Positions 55,996 through 63,657 are shown, counted from the stretch's first letter. The stretch: DNA of 64,000 nt from Sutcliffiella halmapala (GCF_002019665.1 NZ_KV917375.1:4353445-4417444); one strand, 5' to 3'. Notes: a model not told the origin generated them from the sequence alone. Translations and numbers: made by a program.

Positions 55996-56107
55996 TTGAC
56001 GTCACCTCCTCGATTAACACTCTTAATAACTGCTCACCTTCAGACGTCAAATATACGTCTTTACGGTTTAATAAGTCGTTCGCTAACTCTTTAGTCATGG
56101 TTTTCAT
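55955..56107 (-). CDS. Small acidic protein, first gene of the four-gene operon (50 aa)
   Basis: ATG 56107 follows AAGGGGG. The 50 residues contain MTKELANDLLNRKDVYLTSE and GEQLLRVLIEEV. The end overlaps the next gene by 41 bases in another frame, so the two may be translationally coupled. Several GACGTC-type palindromes fall in and before it. Unknown function. Confidence 0.55.
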   Translation of the reverse strand: MKTMTKELANDLLNRKDVYLTSEGEQLLRVLIEEVTSSDVSTDCKVPQTL

Positions 56108-56163
56108 GTAAAAGCCCCCTTGATTGTTTTTAACGTCTGATGACGTCTTTAATTAAGCTTATT

Positions 56164-56178
56164 GGACAAGGCTTGTCC
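56164..56178. promoter_or_regulatory. Candidate operator between divergent operon and XRE gene
   Basis: GGACAAGGCTTGTCC is a perfect 15-base dyad in the divergent gap (56108-56269), the expected place for an XRE repressor to bind. Confidence 0.5.
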
Positions 56179-56269
56179 TTTATTCCCACTTTTTTTATAT
56201 TCAATTGAATTTTTTTGGGATTGTTGGTCAAGAATGATACTACGAAAAAAATTTAAGAGGTGATAAATT

Positions 56270-56494
56270 ATGTGGGGAATCGGTAAACGTCGGAGTGCTT
56301 TAGGGAAATGGCTTGATAAGAATGGCCTGGAACAACAAGAGTTAGCCAAGACAGCTAAAGTTAGTAAAAACACCGTATCTAAAGCCTGTAGTGAAGTTGA
56401 TTACGTACCAAGTCCAGGTGTGATGAAAAAGATACTGAAGGCTATTAGACAGGTCGATCCTAACGCTAAGATGAATGATTTTTGGGATATGTAA
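56270..56494 (+). CDS. XRE-family transcriptional regulator (74 aa)
   Basis: One helix-turn-helix (LEQQELAKTAKVSKNTVSKA, residues about 25-44) and a short C-terminal helix (GVMKKILKAIRQVDPNAKM) ending NDFWDM. ATG 56270 follows AAGAGGTG. Divergent from the 56107-54460 operon, which it probably represses. A partial second copy of its C-terminus is at 57918. Confidence 0.85.
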   Translation: MWGIGKRRSALGKWLDKNGLEQQELAKTAKVSKNTVSKACSEVDYVPSPGVMKKILKAIRQVDPNAKMNDFWDM

Positions 56495-56576
56495 TTTTGG
56501 AGAAAAGGTTGGAGAAAAATACGGACAATTAATGGATAATTATTATCCGACTATAATCCATGTTTTTCTCCATTTT

Positions 56577-56720
56577 CATGTTGTTAAAAGTTCTGTTACA
56601 TCAAGGGGTTTTCTTATATTGTCACTTACTTTTTTATGTGGCCACTTTTTTGTTATTAATTTGTATGTCATAACATCCTTAAAGTAGCTCCTCAGAATGG
56701 ATGCACTTTCACGAGTGCCC
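56577..56720 (-). CDS. Possible small ORF (48 aa), doubtful
   Basis: Open frame from ATG 56720 (MGTRESASILRSYFKDVMTY...) with only GGCGGTG as a possible ribosome site. Just upstream a stop-bounded frame reads VDLFGGSGGLDYGDPSGYCF, a possible gene scrap. Coding status uncertain. Confidence 0.2.
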
Positions 56721-56829
56721 ATTTACACACCGCCTGGTGGGATTGGTTGTTTTACGTTGCTGAAGCAATAGCCTGAAGGATCACCATAATCTAACCCACC
56801 ACTTCCACCGAAAAGATCTACTCATTCTT

Positions 56830-56940
56830 TTATAAAAGTAATTCATGCTCATGCACCAACTCCGTGTAAACCTCCAGAAACTTTATAAATCTAGCGGCCA
56901 AAAACTCTCCTAGAATCCATTTATCGGTTCGTCCCCCCAT
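56830..56940 (-). CDS. Possible small ORF (36 aa)
   Basis: ATG 56940 follows CCAGGGAGAAA. The product MGGRTDKWILGEFLAARFIK continues with an acidic, helical tail ending HEHELLL. Good ribosome site but no recognised family; may be a phage peptide or a truncated gene. Confidence 0.35.
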   Translation of the reverse strand: MGGRTDKWILGEFLAARFIKFLEVYTELVHEHELLL

Positions 56941-56997
56941 TTTCTCCCTGGTTTATTTAAGTTTAGATTTGGTTTACAATGGATACAGAAACATATA

Positions 56998-57034
56998 ATA
57001 AAAAACAGTAAACGTGTGCAAGACGTTTACTGTT
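56998..57034 (-). terminator. Terminator of the 26-aa peptide gene
   Basis: AACAGTAAACG and CGTTTACTGTT are perfect 11-bp arms, followed on the minus strand by TTTTATT. Confidence 0.85.
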
Positions 57035-57041
57035 CATAGGG

Positions 57042-57122
57042 TTATCCCTTTTTAGTAGGTCTGGAGAACATGTAGGCTAATGTAAGGATTGCGCAAGTAG
57101 CCAAGACAGTTGTTGGATCCAT
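57042..57122 (-). CDS. Small hydrophobic peptide (26 aa), possible type I toxin
   Basis: ATG 57122 follows TAGGAGGTG. The peptide MDPTTVLATCAILTLAYMFS plus RPTKKG has one short membrane helix and a basic tail, the design of small membrane toxins. It has its own extended -10 promoter, a 5' hairpin and a strong terminator. A plus-strand terminator just outside its start would suit an antisense RNA. No family recognised. Confidence 0.5.
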   Translation of the reverse strand: MDPTTVLATCAILTLAYMFSRPTKKG

Positions 57123-57139
57123 TGTTCTTCACCTCCTAG

Positions 57140-57166
57140 GCACCTGTTGTGAGCAGGTGCTTTTTT
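57140..57166 (+). terminator. Plus-strand terminator / 5' hairpin of the peptide mRNA
   Basis: GCACCTG (57140-57146) and CAGGTGC (57154-57160), then six Ts on the plus strand. On the minus strand the same hairpin forms at the very 5' end of the peptide transcript. Confidence 0.8.
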
Positions 57167-57167
57167 A

Positions 57168-57176
57168 ATTATACCA
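57168..57176 (-). promoter_or_regulatory. Extended -10 promoter of the peptide gene
   Basis: Minus strand TGGTATAAT, a perfect -10 with a TGn extension. No good -35 at 17 bases. Confidence 0.6.
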
Positions 57177-57917
57177 AGAAACTCCCTCATAAAAGTACCA
57201 ACAAAACGACACGTTATTTTGTAGAGGTATTTTGTTATTAAGGGATGGTTTGGTTACAATGAACCATTTTTTAATAACATGAAGATCCTTCAAGTGGGAT
57301 GAAACACATTATAATACATAGTTAGAAAAAGTTTCAGTACACCTACAAACTATTTAGGGTCTTTTCGTATAAATAAGTTCCACTTTTTTTGTTTTTTGGT
57401 ATTTTTTAGTATGGTTTTATACGATTTTTTTAAAAGCCAGAAAGCTCCCTTGGTTCCTGTTTAGAAATGTGTTCTGGTTTAGAACGAAACAAAAATGTTC
57501 CTATTTGGAATGTTTTGTTAATATATTCAAATATTAAGTCATCATGACAATAGAGCTTATAAGGTAAATATTAAAATCGAGGATTTCCCATACTGAATGA
57601 CCTTAACAAAATTTTCTATGTGAAAACGTCTTTATTGACATTTTGGAGGCGATATATTCTAAAGAGGACAGTTTTTTCCATAGCGTCTCATTGTTATGGA
57701 TCATAAACGATACTAAATGGAATTTCATCTGTTAATTTTTTTCGAATTAAAGGTTCTGGCATGTAGATTTTCCCCACGATGACCACCTTTCTATTAGCTG
57801 CTTGAAAAATTTTACTTATACTTATCTTTTCTTAATATAGCCCCTTTTTCCCCCTTTTAAATCAGTTCCCTGATAAAGTAAATACGACTTTCCTCAGCTT
57901 AAAACTTTAAAATAATC
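57177..57917. other. Gene-free AT-rich stretch
   Basis: No frame with a convincing ribosome site. T-rich, with scattered partial hairpins. Contains ATAGCGTCTCA at about 57680, like the sigY -10 region, but without the matching -35. Confidence 0.4.
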
Positions 57918-57977
57918 ATGAAAGCAATAAGGCAAATTGATCCTAATGCGGAAGTAGACGATTTTTTCGATATGTAG
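57918..57977 (+). pseudogene. C-terminal remnant of a second XRE regulator
   Basis: The frame MKAIRQIDPNAEVDDFFDM-stop repeats the last 19 residues of the XRE gene at 56270 with seven or so changes. No helix-turn-helix part or ribosome site precedes it. Confidence 0.65.
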
Positions 57978-57984
57978 ATAATAA

Positions 57985-58013
57985 TTGACCGTAATAAAAA
58001 AATATCCTATATT
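57985..58013 (+). promoter_or_regulatory. Sigma-A promoter before the structured leader
   Basis: TTGACC, 17 bases, TATATT. Transcription would start near 58020, leaving a leader of about 140 bases before the 58164 gene. Confidence 0.75.
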
Positions 58014-58064
58014 AATTATTAAGAGTACTAACTCAACAAGCTATAAAAAAGAAAATATTAAGGG

Positions 58065-58142
58065 AAAAACCCCTCTTGAAACAGGAAGAACCTGTGCATT
58101 TATTACATGCAACAGGTCCGCCTATTTTGAGAGGGTTTTTTT
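58065..58142 (+). ncRNA. Structured leader with terminator and alternative pairings
   Basis: AAACCC-TCT (58067-58076, one bulged C) pairs with AGAGGGTTT before a T-run, an intrinsic terminator with a long apical part. Inside, CCTGTGCAT pairs with ATGC-ACAGG (one bulge). Alternatively ACAGG (58081-58085) pairs with CCTGT (58091-58095), which would break that hairpin. This looks like an attenuator or a small structured RNA. It fits no riboswitch class I know. Confidence 0.5.
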
Positions 58143-58163
58143 GTTTAAGGAGGAACGAGAATT

Positions 58164-58364
58164 ATGAAAAATTCAGAAAAGAAAATGGAGCTGATTTATG
58201 TGTATTACAAATTATTTGAGGTTGTATATTTATTGCAGGAAGAAGAAATGTACAAGAAGGAAGAAGCGATCAAGGATATTTTAAAAGTACTTGCTCATAT
58301 AGAAGCTCTAGACAAGATCTCATTTAATTCCCTTCTAGCAGAGTATAAAAATATCAAACACTAA
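58164..58364 (+). CDS. Unknown small protein behind the structured leader (66 aa)
   Basis: ATG 58164 follows AAGGAGGAACG. Helical, charged: MELIYVYYKLFEVVYLLQEE then KEEAIKDILKVLAHIEALDK. No membrane helix or signal. Family not recognised; the strong ribosome site and leader support expression. Confidence 0.7.
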   Translation: MKNSEKKMELIYVYYKLFEVVYLLQEEEMYKKEEAIKDILKVLAHIEALDKISFNSLLAEYKNIKH

Positions 58365-58517
58365 TCATACACACTTCCCGTACATAGGTGATGTATCGGA
58401 CATAAACCACCTATTTTTGTTGAAATACAAGATCTTGAAAGCTCCTCTATGTATGAACGTATTAACGCGACTAATTAGCTTTAATTACAATAATAAAATG
58501 AAGGGAATTCTTCTATC

Positions 58518-58718
58518 GTGATACTTTGGAAAAACAATCAAACCTCAGATAAACAAAAGCAAGTAATGCTCTTAATCTATAAGTATCGTGGCTTATTCAA
58601 CGAACACTTAAGGCAACTTATATTTGGCCATCTTAACTCTGATCAAGCTGGTCAGAAAGCGAATATTTCTTGATATACTTCTGGATTGCGAAAAATGAAA
58701 CTTATTGAATTCTTTTAG
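58518..58718 (+). pseudogene. Remnant of a replication-relaxation-like gene
   Basis: From GTG 58518: KQVMLLIYKYRGLFNEHLRQ, then a TGA at 58671, then YTSGLRKMKLIEF in the same frame. The pattern (winged helix, YRGLxxEHLRQL...YxSGLRKMKL) resembles the N-terminus of replication-relaxation proteins of mobile elements. Nonsense mutation and loss of the rest. Confidence 0.5.
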
Positions 58719-58959
58719 AGGATTAAATATACCTATCCCCCAAAAAAAGAACCGAGTGTTCATTGATATAGATAAGAAGGAGAATCAAAAGAAGCAAGAA
58801 GAACTAGAATTAAGAAAAAGAAAAGAAGCTGAGAGAGAAATACTACTCCAGAAGCAAGAGCATGAAAAGAAAGCACAACAACAAAGGATTCAATTAGAAG
58901 AGGAACTTAGGGTGAGGGAAGCTGAGCAATTAAGGAAAAACAATGTTTATTTTGGATAG
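58705..58959 (+). pseudogene. Coiled-coil gene fragment (84 aa)
   Basis: Open from TTG 58705 without a ribosome site. After GLNIPIPQKKNRVFIDIDKK comes a strongly charged coiled coil (Glu, Lys, Gln, Arg heptads, residues 25-76). Probably a piece of a longer gene from the same element as the replication-relaxation remnant. Confidence 0.35.
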
Positions 58960-58971
58960 ATAAGACCAATA

Positions 58972-59011
58972 CAGCGCCTGTAGATTCGAGACCTTCGTTA
59001 ATTACAGGCGC
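58972..59011 (+). terminator. Hairpin after the gene fragment
   Basis: GCGCCTGTA and TACAGGCGC, nine-base arms, 20-base loop; little T-tract. It lies between converging regions. Confidence 0.5.
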
Positions 59012-59026
59012 TTAAAATCAGCTAAT

Positions 59027-59341
59027 TCATTTCCAATTAATCACTGTGAACTGTCTACATTTTACACAGTCCAAATTTTCTTTTGACTGTAATACCTTTT
59101 GCTTTTTATTGCATGTGGGGCATGAAATCATTTGATACCCTTGAACACTTAGTATCAATCCCATTGAAGCAATCATCAATGGTAGACCAAATAAAATACC
59201 GATAATAGTAATGCATAGAATAGCACCAATAAGGATACCCGTCCCACCAACAATTAATCCTAAAAATTTACCTACAGAACCTAAAGCACTTTTCTTTTTT
59301 TCAACATCAAGCGATACATATTTTTCTCGTGCTTCATTCAT
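59027..59341 (-). CDS. Two-helix membrane protein with zinc ribbon (104 aa)
   Basis: An acidic-basic start, two Gly-rich membrane helices (about residues 25-46 and 48-68), then a cytosolic zinc ribbon with CPTC (74-77) and CVKC (92-95). ATG 59341 follows GGGGGG. Just downstream of the phage tail genes. Unknown role; might be a phage superinfection-exclusion or host-takeover membrane protein. Confidence 0.7.
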   Translation of the reverse strand: MNEAREKYVSLDVEKKKSALGSVGKFLGLIVGGTGILIGAILCITIIGILFGLPLMIASMGLILSVQGYQMISCPTCNKKQKVLQSKENLDCVKCRQFTVINWK

Positions 59342-59563
59342 ACAAATCCCCCCTAGTTAAATATATTCACCTATTTAGTACTTTTTCCCTTTTTTTGAGG
59401 GGATTTAATATTACCTGTTTCCTACAATAACCATGCCGGATTCAACAAAACAAAATTGACACTCTACCAACATTATTTGTTCCAACGATAAGTGATTGCT
59501 CTTACATCATGTAATAATCAATCCTTTAACTTTTGATAGAGTCACCCTAAAAATTAATTAATA

Positions 59564-61711
59564 TCAACGGAATAAGTTTCTCCTGTGCTTTCTAAACTCT
59601 AATTCTTCTTCTGTATATACAATGGTCTGTCTAACAAGTTCTCTGCCATCTAAAGGAATTGAAATATTAAATTCGTATATTCCTCCTTTATTTGCATTCA
59701 GTGCTCCAGTAATACCTTGTGCTTTCTCTCTGGAAGATAGAGGCGTTACTTTAACAGAAGAACCTGACTTTTCTAGCAACTCAGGTCCCGCTTCCCCTAC
59801 AATCGCTTTTCCTTTACCAGTTACATTACCGCCCTTTGCAAGCATAGGGATAGTAGGAATGTTAATACCCTTACCACCAAGTCCTGGTACCCAGTCAGGG
59901 AAACTTAGTTTATTTAAACCCTTAATCAATCCATTTACCATAGAGATAACTGCATTTATAGGAGCCTTTGCAGCTAATATTATTCCGTTAAAAATACCTT
60001 TAAAAATATCAACTAACCCTTGCCAAGCTTTACTCCAGTTACCAGTAAATACTCCATTAATAAAAGAGATGATTCCATTTAGTACGGGCTTAAGTACTTT
60101 TTCCCAAACTTGCCCCATCCCTCTAAAAGCATCTGAAAGCACACTTCCCAACGCGGTAAAAATAACCTTCCAAGCCGGTAGTAATATATTTTGAATGTAC
60201 CAAACAATAAGTTTAAATAAAGGTTCCAAAATTTCATGATAAACTCGTTTCATAATTCCAAAAGAATCACTCACAATTTTTGAAAGCATCTTAAAAGCTT
60301 GGTCAAAAGAAGGCTTTAGAGATTGTACAACTATGCTAATCATTTGATCTATTATTGGTTTGAAGTGTTTGTTCCAAAATGCTTTTATTTCATCACCAAA
60401 AAGCACAAACGCCGCTACTATTCCTATTATTGCTGCAACCGCCAGAGCAATTGGAGCAACCAAGGCAATGAAACTAATACCCAGCACTGTGAGTGCTGCC
60501 GTGATTTGTCCGAATAATACTATACCTATTCCTAGGGCTAAGAGTATCGGCCCTATCGCAGCTAGTAAAGCAGCTATAACAACAATAATTATTTTTGTAC
60601 TTTCATCGAGTGCCGCAAATTTACCCACTAGATTCGTAATAGATTCAGCAAACGCTCTTAACGGACCGGTCATAATGTCGGAAAATTGGATAGCTAAACC
60701 TTCCAATGCGGATTTAAGCATAACCAACGCTCCTGCGAAATTGTCTAACATAGTGTTAGCCATATTCTCTGCAGTCCCATCAGCATTCTTTAGTTTATCC
60801 GTATAATCTTGTAAGGTTTCTGATCCGGATTCTAATAAGATAGCCCAATGTTTGTATGCTTGAGCTCCAAATAAAGTAGATAAAGTTGAGGATTTTTGTT
60901 GCTTAGTCATACCTTCAGTGCCTTTTTCTATCTCGGCCATGACTTCAGGTAGGCTTTTCATATTACCTTTAGCGTCAAAAAACTCCATACCTAATCGTTT
61001 CATTTCTTTATTCATTGCTTTCGTGGGTTTTGCTAAACGTCCTAATGAAGTGGCGAACGCTTGTCCAGCCATAGATCCTTTAACACCACTGTCTGCTAAT
61101 TTCATGACCGCCGCTGCAGATTCTTCAAATTGCCAACCCAAAGCATTTGCAACGGGAGCAAGATATGTCATTGCTTCTCCCATTTGTGAGACATTTGTGT
61201 TAGCGTTTGCCTGTGCATAAGCAAATACATCGGCTGCATGTCCAGCTTTATCGGCAGAGATACCAAACGCACTCATAACGTCTGATGTAATATCTGCTGC
61301 GGTACCAAGATCTAGTGCACCAGCTGCAGCTAGATTTAACATACCTGGCATAGCTGATAAAATGTCGTTTGTTTTCCATCCAGCGAGTGCTAAGTATTCC
61401 ATACCCTCTGCCGCTTGCGTTGCAGTAAAAGCAGTAGTAGCTCCCAAATCTTGTGCTTGCTTTCGAAGACTATCGAAATTATCTCCAGTCGCACCAGATA
61501 TCGCCTGCACTTTGGACATTTGTTTGTCGAAATCCATACCTACCTTAACCGCAACACCACCAAGCGCAACTAGAGGGAGTGTTAATCCTGTAGTTAAGTT
61601 TTTTCCGGCACTTTTTAATTTATCTCCTACTCGATTTACATCCCCTGTTAGTTTCTTCATCTGTTTATCGTAATCTTTAAGGTTTGCGCCTATTTTTACT
61701 ATAAGAGCCAT
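59564..61711 (-). CDS. Phage tail tape measure protein
   Basis: 715 residues. The N-terminal part matches the TP901 core: GMDFDKQMSKVQAISGATGD, TAFTATQAAEGMEYLALAGW and GMLNLAAAGALDLGTAADIT. A hydrophobic region (about 370-440) and further helices follow. The C-terminus has GEAGPELL and ends TEEELEFRKHRR-like, so the gene seems complete. It sets tail length in siphophages. Short for the family, implying a short tail. Usual neighbours Dit and Tal are missing downstream. Confidence 0.95.
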   Translation of the reverse strand: MALIVKIGANLKDYDKQMKKLTGDVNRVGDKLKSAGKNLTTGLTLPLVALGGVAVKVGMDFDKQMSKVQAISGATGDNFDSLRKQAQDLGATTAFTATQAAEGMEYLALAGWKTNDILSAMPGMLNLAAAGALDLGTAADITSDVMSAFGISADKAGHAADVFAYAQANANTNVSQMGEAMTYLAPVANALGWQFEESAAAVMKLADSGVKGSMAGQAFATSLGRLAKPTKAMNKEMKRLGMEFFDAKGNMKSLPEVMAEIEKGTEGMTKQQKSSTLSTLFGAQAYKHWAILLESGSETLQDYTDKLKNADGTAENMANTMLDNFAGALVMLKSALEGLAIQFSDIMTGPLRAFAESITNLVGKFAALDESTKIIIVVIAALLAAIGPILLALGIGIVLFGQITAALTVLGISFIALVAPIALAVAAIIGIVAAFVLFGDEIKAFWNKHFKPIIDQMISIVVQSLKPSFDQAFKMLSKIVSDSFGIMKRVYHEILEPLFKLIVWYIQNILLPAWKVIFTALGSVLSDAFRGMGQVWEKVLKPVLNGIISFINGVFTGNWSKAWQGLVDIFKGIFNGIILAAKAPINAVISMVNGLIKGLNKLSFPDWVPGLGGKGINIPTIPMLAKGGNVTGKGKAIVGEAGPELLEKSGSSVKVTPLSSREKAQGITGALNANKGGIYEFNISIPLDGRELVRQTIVYTEEELEFRKHRRNLFR

Positions 61712-61746
61712 TTAAGTACCTCCCTTTGAGGTAAAAAAAAGAGCTG

Positions 61747-61980
61747 TTAAGCGAAGGTATTTTCGCCGAACAACTCTTCTCGTTCTCCTAATATTTCTAT
61801 ATTTGTTTTATCATTTTTCTCATCAAACAACGGGATGACTTTTGAGTTTTTCTTGCGATTAGCATTAATGATTGCGTTAAATATTACATTTCTCTGCATT
61901 TCGTAATTGTTTCTTAAATGCGAATTATATACTTCCATCATCGCACTATATTCTCTATAGGTTAAATTCCCTACTTCCAT
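61747..61980 (-). CDS. Tail assembly chaperone, downstream frame (gpT-like)
   Basis: No sensible start of its own. It is read by -1 slippage from the gene at 62363: after the A-run the shifted frame goes DLIYEEIIAEGVICFGLSPM and on through NLTYREYSAMMEVYNSH to the stop. The result is a gpGT-like fusion. It lies between the chaperone and tape measure genes, the classic place. Confidence 0.85.
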   Translation of the reverse strand: MEVGNLTYREYSAMMEVYNSHLRNNYEMQRNVIFNAIINANRKKNSKVIPLFDEKNDKTNIEILGEREELFGENTFA

Positions 61981-62030
61981 AGGGGATAGGCCGAAACATA
62001 TAACTCCCTCAGCTATAATTTCTTCATAAA

Positions 62031-62363
62031 TTAAATCTTTTTTTTATTATGCTGTTGATTAAAATTTTGAGAGGTTTGTTGGACTAACCCCTTACTAATT
62101 GCTGCGCCAATCTGTTCCGAGAAATATTCCATCCCTTTATCCTGTATAATTTCCTCCATTATATCCCCTGCTTTTTCCATGGGAACTTGATTACCTCCAT
62201 GTTTCAATCCCACAAATAACAGTGTTCTAAAAGTAGACATACCTGCACGTTCACCTAGCTGAGTGATAGGAACCCCGAGTATTTCTTCTGCTTCACAATG
62301 TGCATTTATTGAAAATCTCAGATTGTACATGTTTTTGTTAGTTTTAATGATCGTTTGACTCAT
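62031..62363 (-). CDS. Tail assembly chaperone (gpG-like)
   Basis: 110 residues, starting MSQTIIKTNKNMYNLRFSIN, with the tail-chaperone region AEEILGVPITQL. Ends HNKKKI at the slippery A-run. Confidence 0.85.
   Translation of the reverse strand: MSQTIIKTNKNMYNLRFSINAHCEAEEILGVPITQLGERAGMSTFRTLLFVGLKHGGNQVPMEKAGDIMEEIIQDKGMEYFSEQIGAAISKGLVQQTSQNFNQQHNKKKI
62037..62046 (-). promoter_or_regulatory. Programmed -1 ribosomal frameshift site
   Basis: Eight As followed by G on the minus strand, five codons before the zero-frame stop. The frames of the two chaperone genes differ by exactly -1, and the shifted frame is open across the gap. Confidence 0.85.
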
Positions 62364-62439
62364 TTAACATTTCATCTCCAGTCATTTTCATAATATAGGC
62401 AGTACAAATGACATCCCCTCCTCGTTAAAAGGGGGTGTG

Positions 62440-62838
62440 TTAGGGTGTTTTAACCAATGGTCCATCACCAGTTAAAGATAAAGAATAAGTAACTAAGTCA
62501 TCGTAAGGCATATCAATAGGAAAATCGGTTAATATTGCTCTCCCTTGATATTTGGTCCCACTAGGCATAGTAATTCTGACATCTATTTTTTCAGAATTTA
62601 ACCATTTTTCTTCAAGATCTTCATATACTTCATCAGAAGCAACTAAAACTCCATCCGCATCCATCGACCATTCCTTTAGACCAACTTCATTCTCTTTCCA
62701 CTCAGAATCCTTTGAAGTTGAATCCATTGTTTCCACTGAACGATTTAAAGTTGCACTTCTTTGACCCGCAAGTATTTTTGAAGTATCATTCGAATCTACA
62801 ATTTCCAACTTACATTTAATTCCCTTCATTTTCGACAT
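62440..62838 (-). CDS. Phage major tail (tube) protein
   Basis: 132 residues, beta-rich, TP901-1-like: MSKMKGIKCKLEI, GQRSATLNRSVETMDSTSKD, WSMDADGVLV and DDLVTYSLSLTGDGPLV. These match the tail tube fold. Two bases after the DUF3168 gene. Confidence 0.9.
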   Translation of the reverse strand: MSKMKGIKCKLEIVDSNDTSKILAGQRSATLNRSVETMDSTSKDSEWKENEVGLKEWSMDADGVLVASDEVYEDLEEKWLNSEKIDVRITMPSGTKYQGRAILTDFPIDMPYDDLVTYSLSLTGDGPLVKTP

Positions 62839-62839
62839 A

Positions 62840-63238
62840 TCATAATCCCTCCAAGTCTACTAATATTTCGTACATGAGCGTTCCGTGGAACAGACCATTT
62901 TCTTGCTCTAATACTTCACGGTCTTTTACCTCTTGCGAAATCAAAAAAGCACCCTCTACAGATAACTCCTCTGTCAAAGATGCTTCAACTAAATTCATAA
63001 TATCGATAGTTTCTTCTTTTCCTTGATAAGTACTCCAAATATCTAAGGTAATCTCAAGTTTCTCACCTTCAGTGGTTTTCGTTTTATTGGCCATAGAATA
63101 GATGCGCCCCAGAACAATAAAAGGAAACCCTGTCGATTCAGGTACATAATCAAAAATCCCTGTTACGCGTTTTTGTAAATCTTCATTTTCTTCCAAGCGT
63201 TGAAAAATTGCTTCCTGTGCTTTATATAGTGCGGTCAC
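62840..63238 (-). CDS. Tail completion protein (DUF3168)
   Basis: 132 residues. IFQRLEENEDLQKRVTGIFDYVP, FPFIVLGR and LDIWSTYQGKEETIDIMN fit DUF3168/gp17-type tail terminators. It overlaps the HK97 gp10-like gene by 17 bases. Confidence 0.9.
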   Translation of the reverse strand: MTALYKAQEAIFQRLEENEDLQKRVTGIFDYVPESTGFPFIVLGRIYSMANKTKTTEGEKLEITLDIWSTYQGKEETIDIMNLVEASLTEELSVEGAFLISQEVKDREVLEQENGLFHGTLMYEILVDLEGL

Positions 63239-63653
63239 GATCTACCAAACTCCTTACCTTTTGATTATATCTGGATTCATTAGATTTCTCCGCTGGATCC
63301 ATGAAAGGATTACTAGGCATTTTCCCCCTGTTCGCACCTTTCTTATTACTCCGCCTAACCGTCCCATACTCAACAAGGTGCCTATGAGCTCCTTTCGGCC
63401 TACGCGGAGCAACCGTTGCTGATAAACCTTGCTCAAAGTACTTAGGACGGATAGAACGTTTAAGGTCTCCGCTTTTCCCTACCTTTTTGGGCTTGTTTGA
63501 TACTGGAGCTCTTGCTTTTGCATCTTTTGAGACCGCTTGTGCTGTCTCTTTAACTGTTGCAATTAAATCTTTCTTTAATTGCATATCGAACATATTAATA
63601 GCCCTTATTGTAGCTCCTACACCTTCGAAAGTTACAGTAATATTTTTGGACAA
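63222..63653 (-). CDS. HK97 gp10-like head-tail connector
   Basis: 143 residues. KDAKARAPVSNKPKKVGKSGDLKRSI and HLVEYGTVRRSNKKGANRG with PSNPFMDPA are typical of the HK97-gp10 family, which caps the tail at the neck. Confidence 0.92.
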   Translation of the reverse strand: MSKNITVTFEGVGATIRAINMFDMQLKKDLIATVKETAQAVSKDAKARAPVSNKPKKVGKSGDLKRSIRPKYFEQGLSATVAPRRPKGAHRHLVEYGTVRRSNKKGANRGKMPSNPFMDPAEKSNESRYNQKVRSLVDRDRTI

Positions 63654-63657
63654 TTTA

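Noticed and set aside
57650-57700. Possible second sigma-Y promoter (ATAGCGTCTCA)
   Set aside because: The -10-like CGTC is there but the bases 16 upstream are not TGAACG or close.
57985-58167. 60-codon frame over the leader of the 58164 gene
   Set aside because: It starts in the -35 region of the promoter and runs through the terminator hairpin; the region is better explained as leader RNA.
59622-61673. Plus-strand open frames of 100-190 codons opposite the tape measure gene
   Set aside because: Antisense shadows of a clear phage gene; composition follows the complementary codons.
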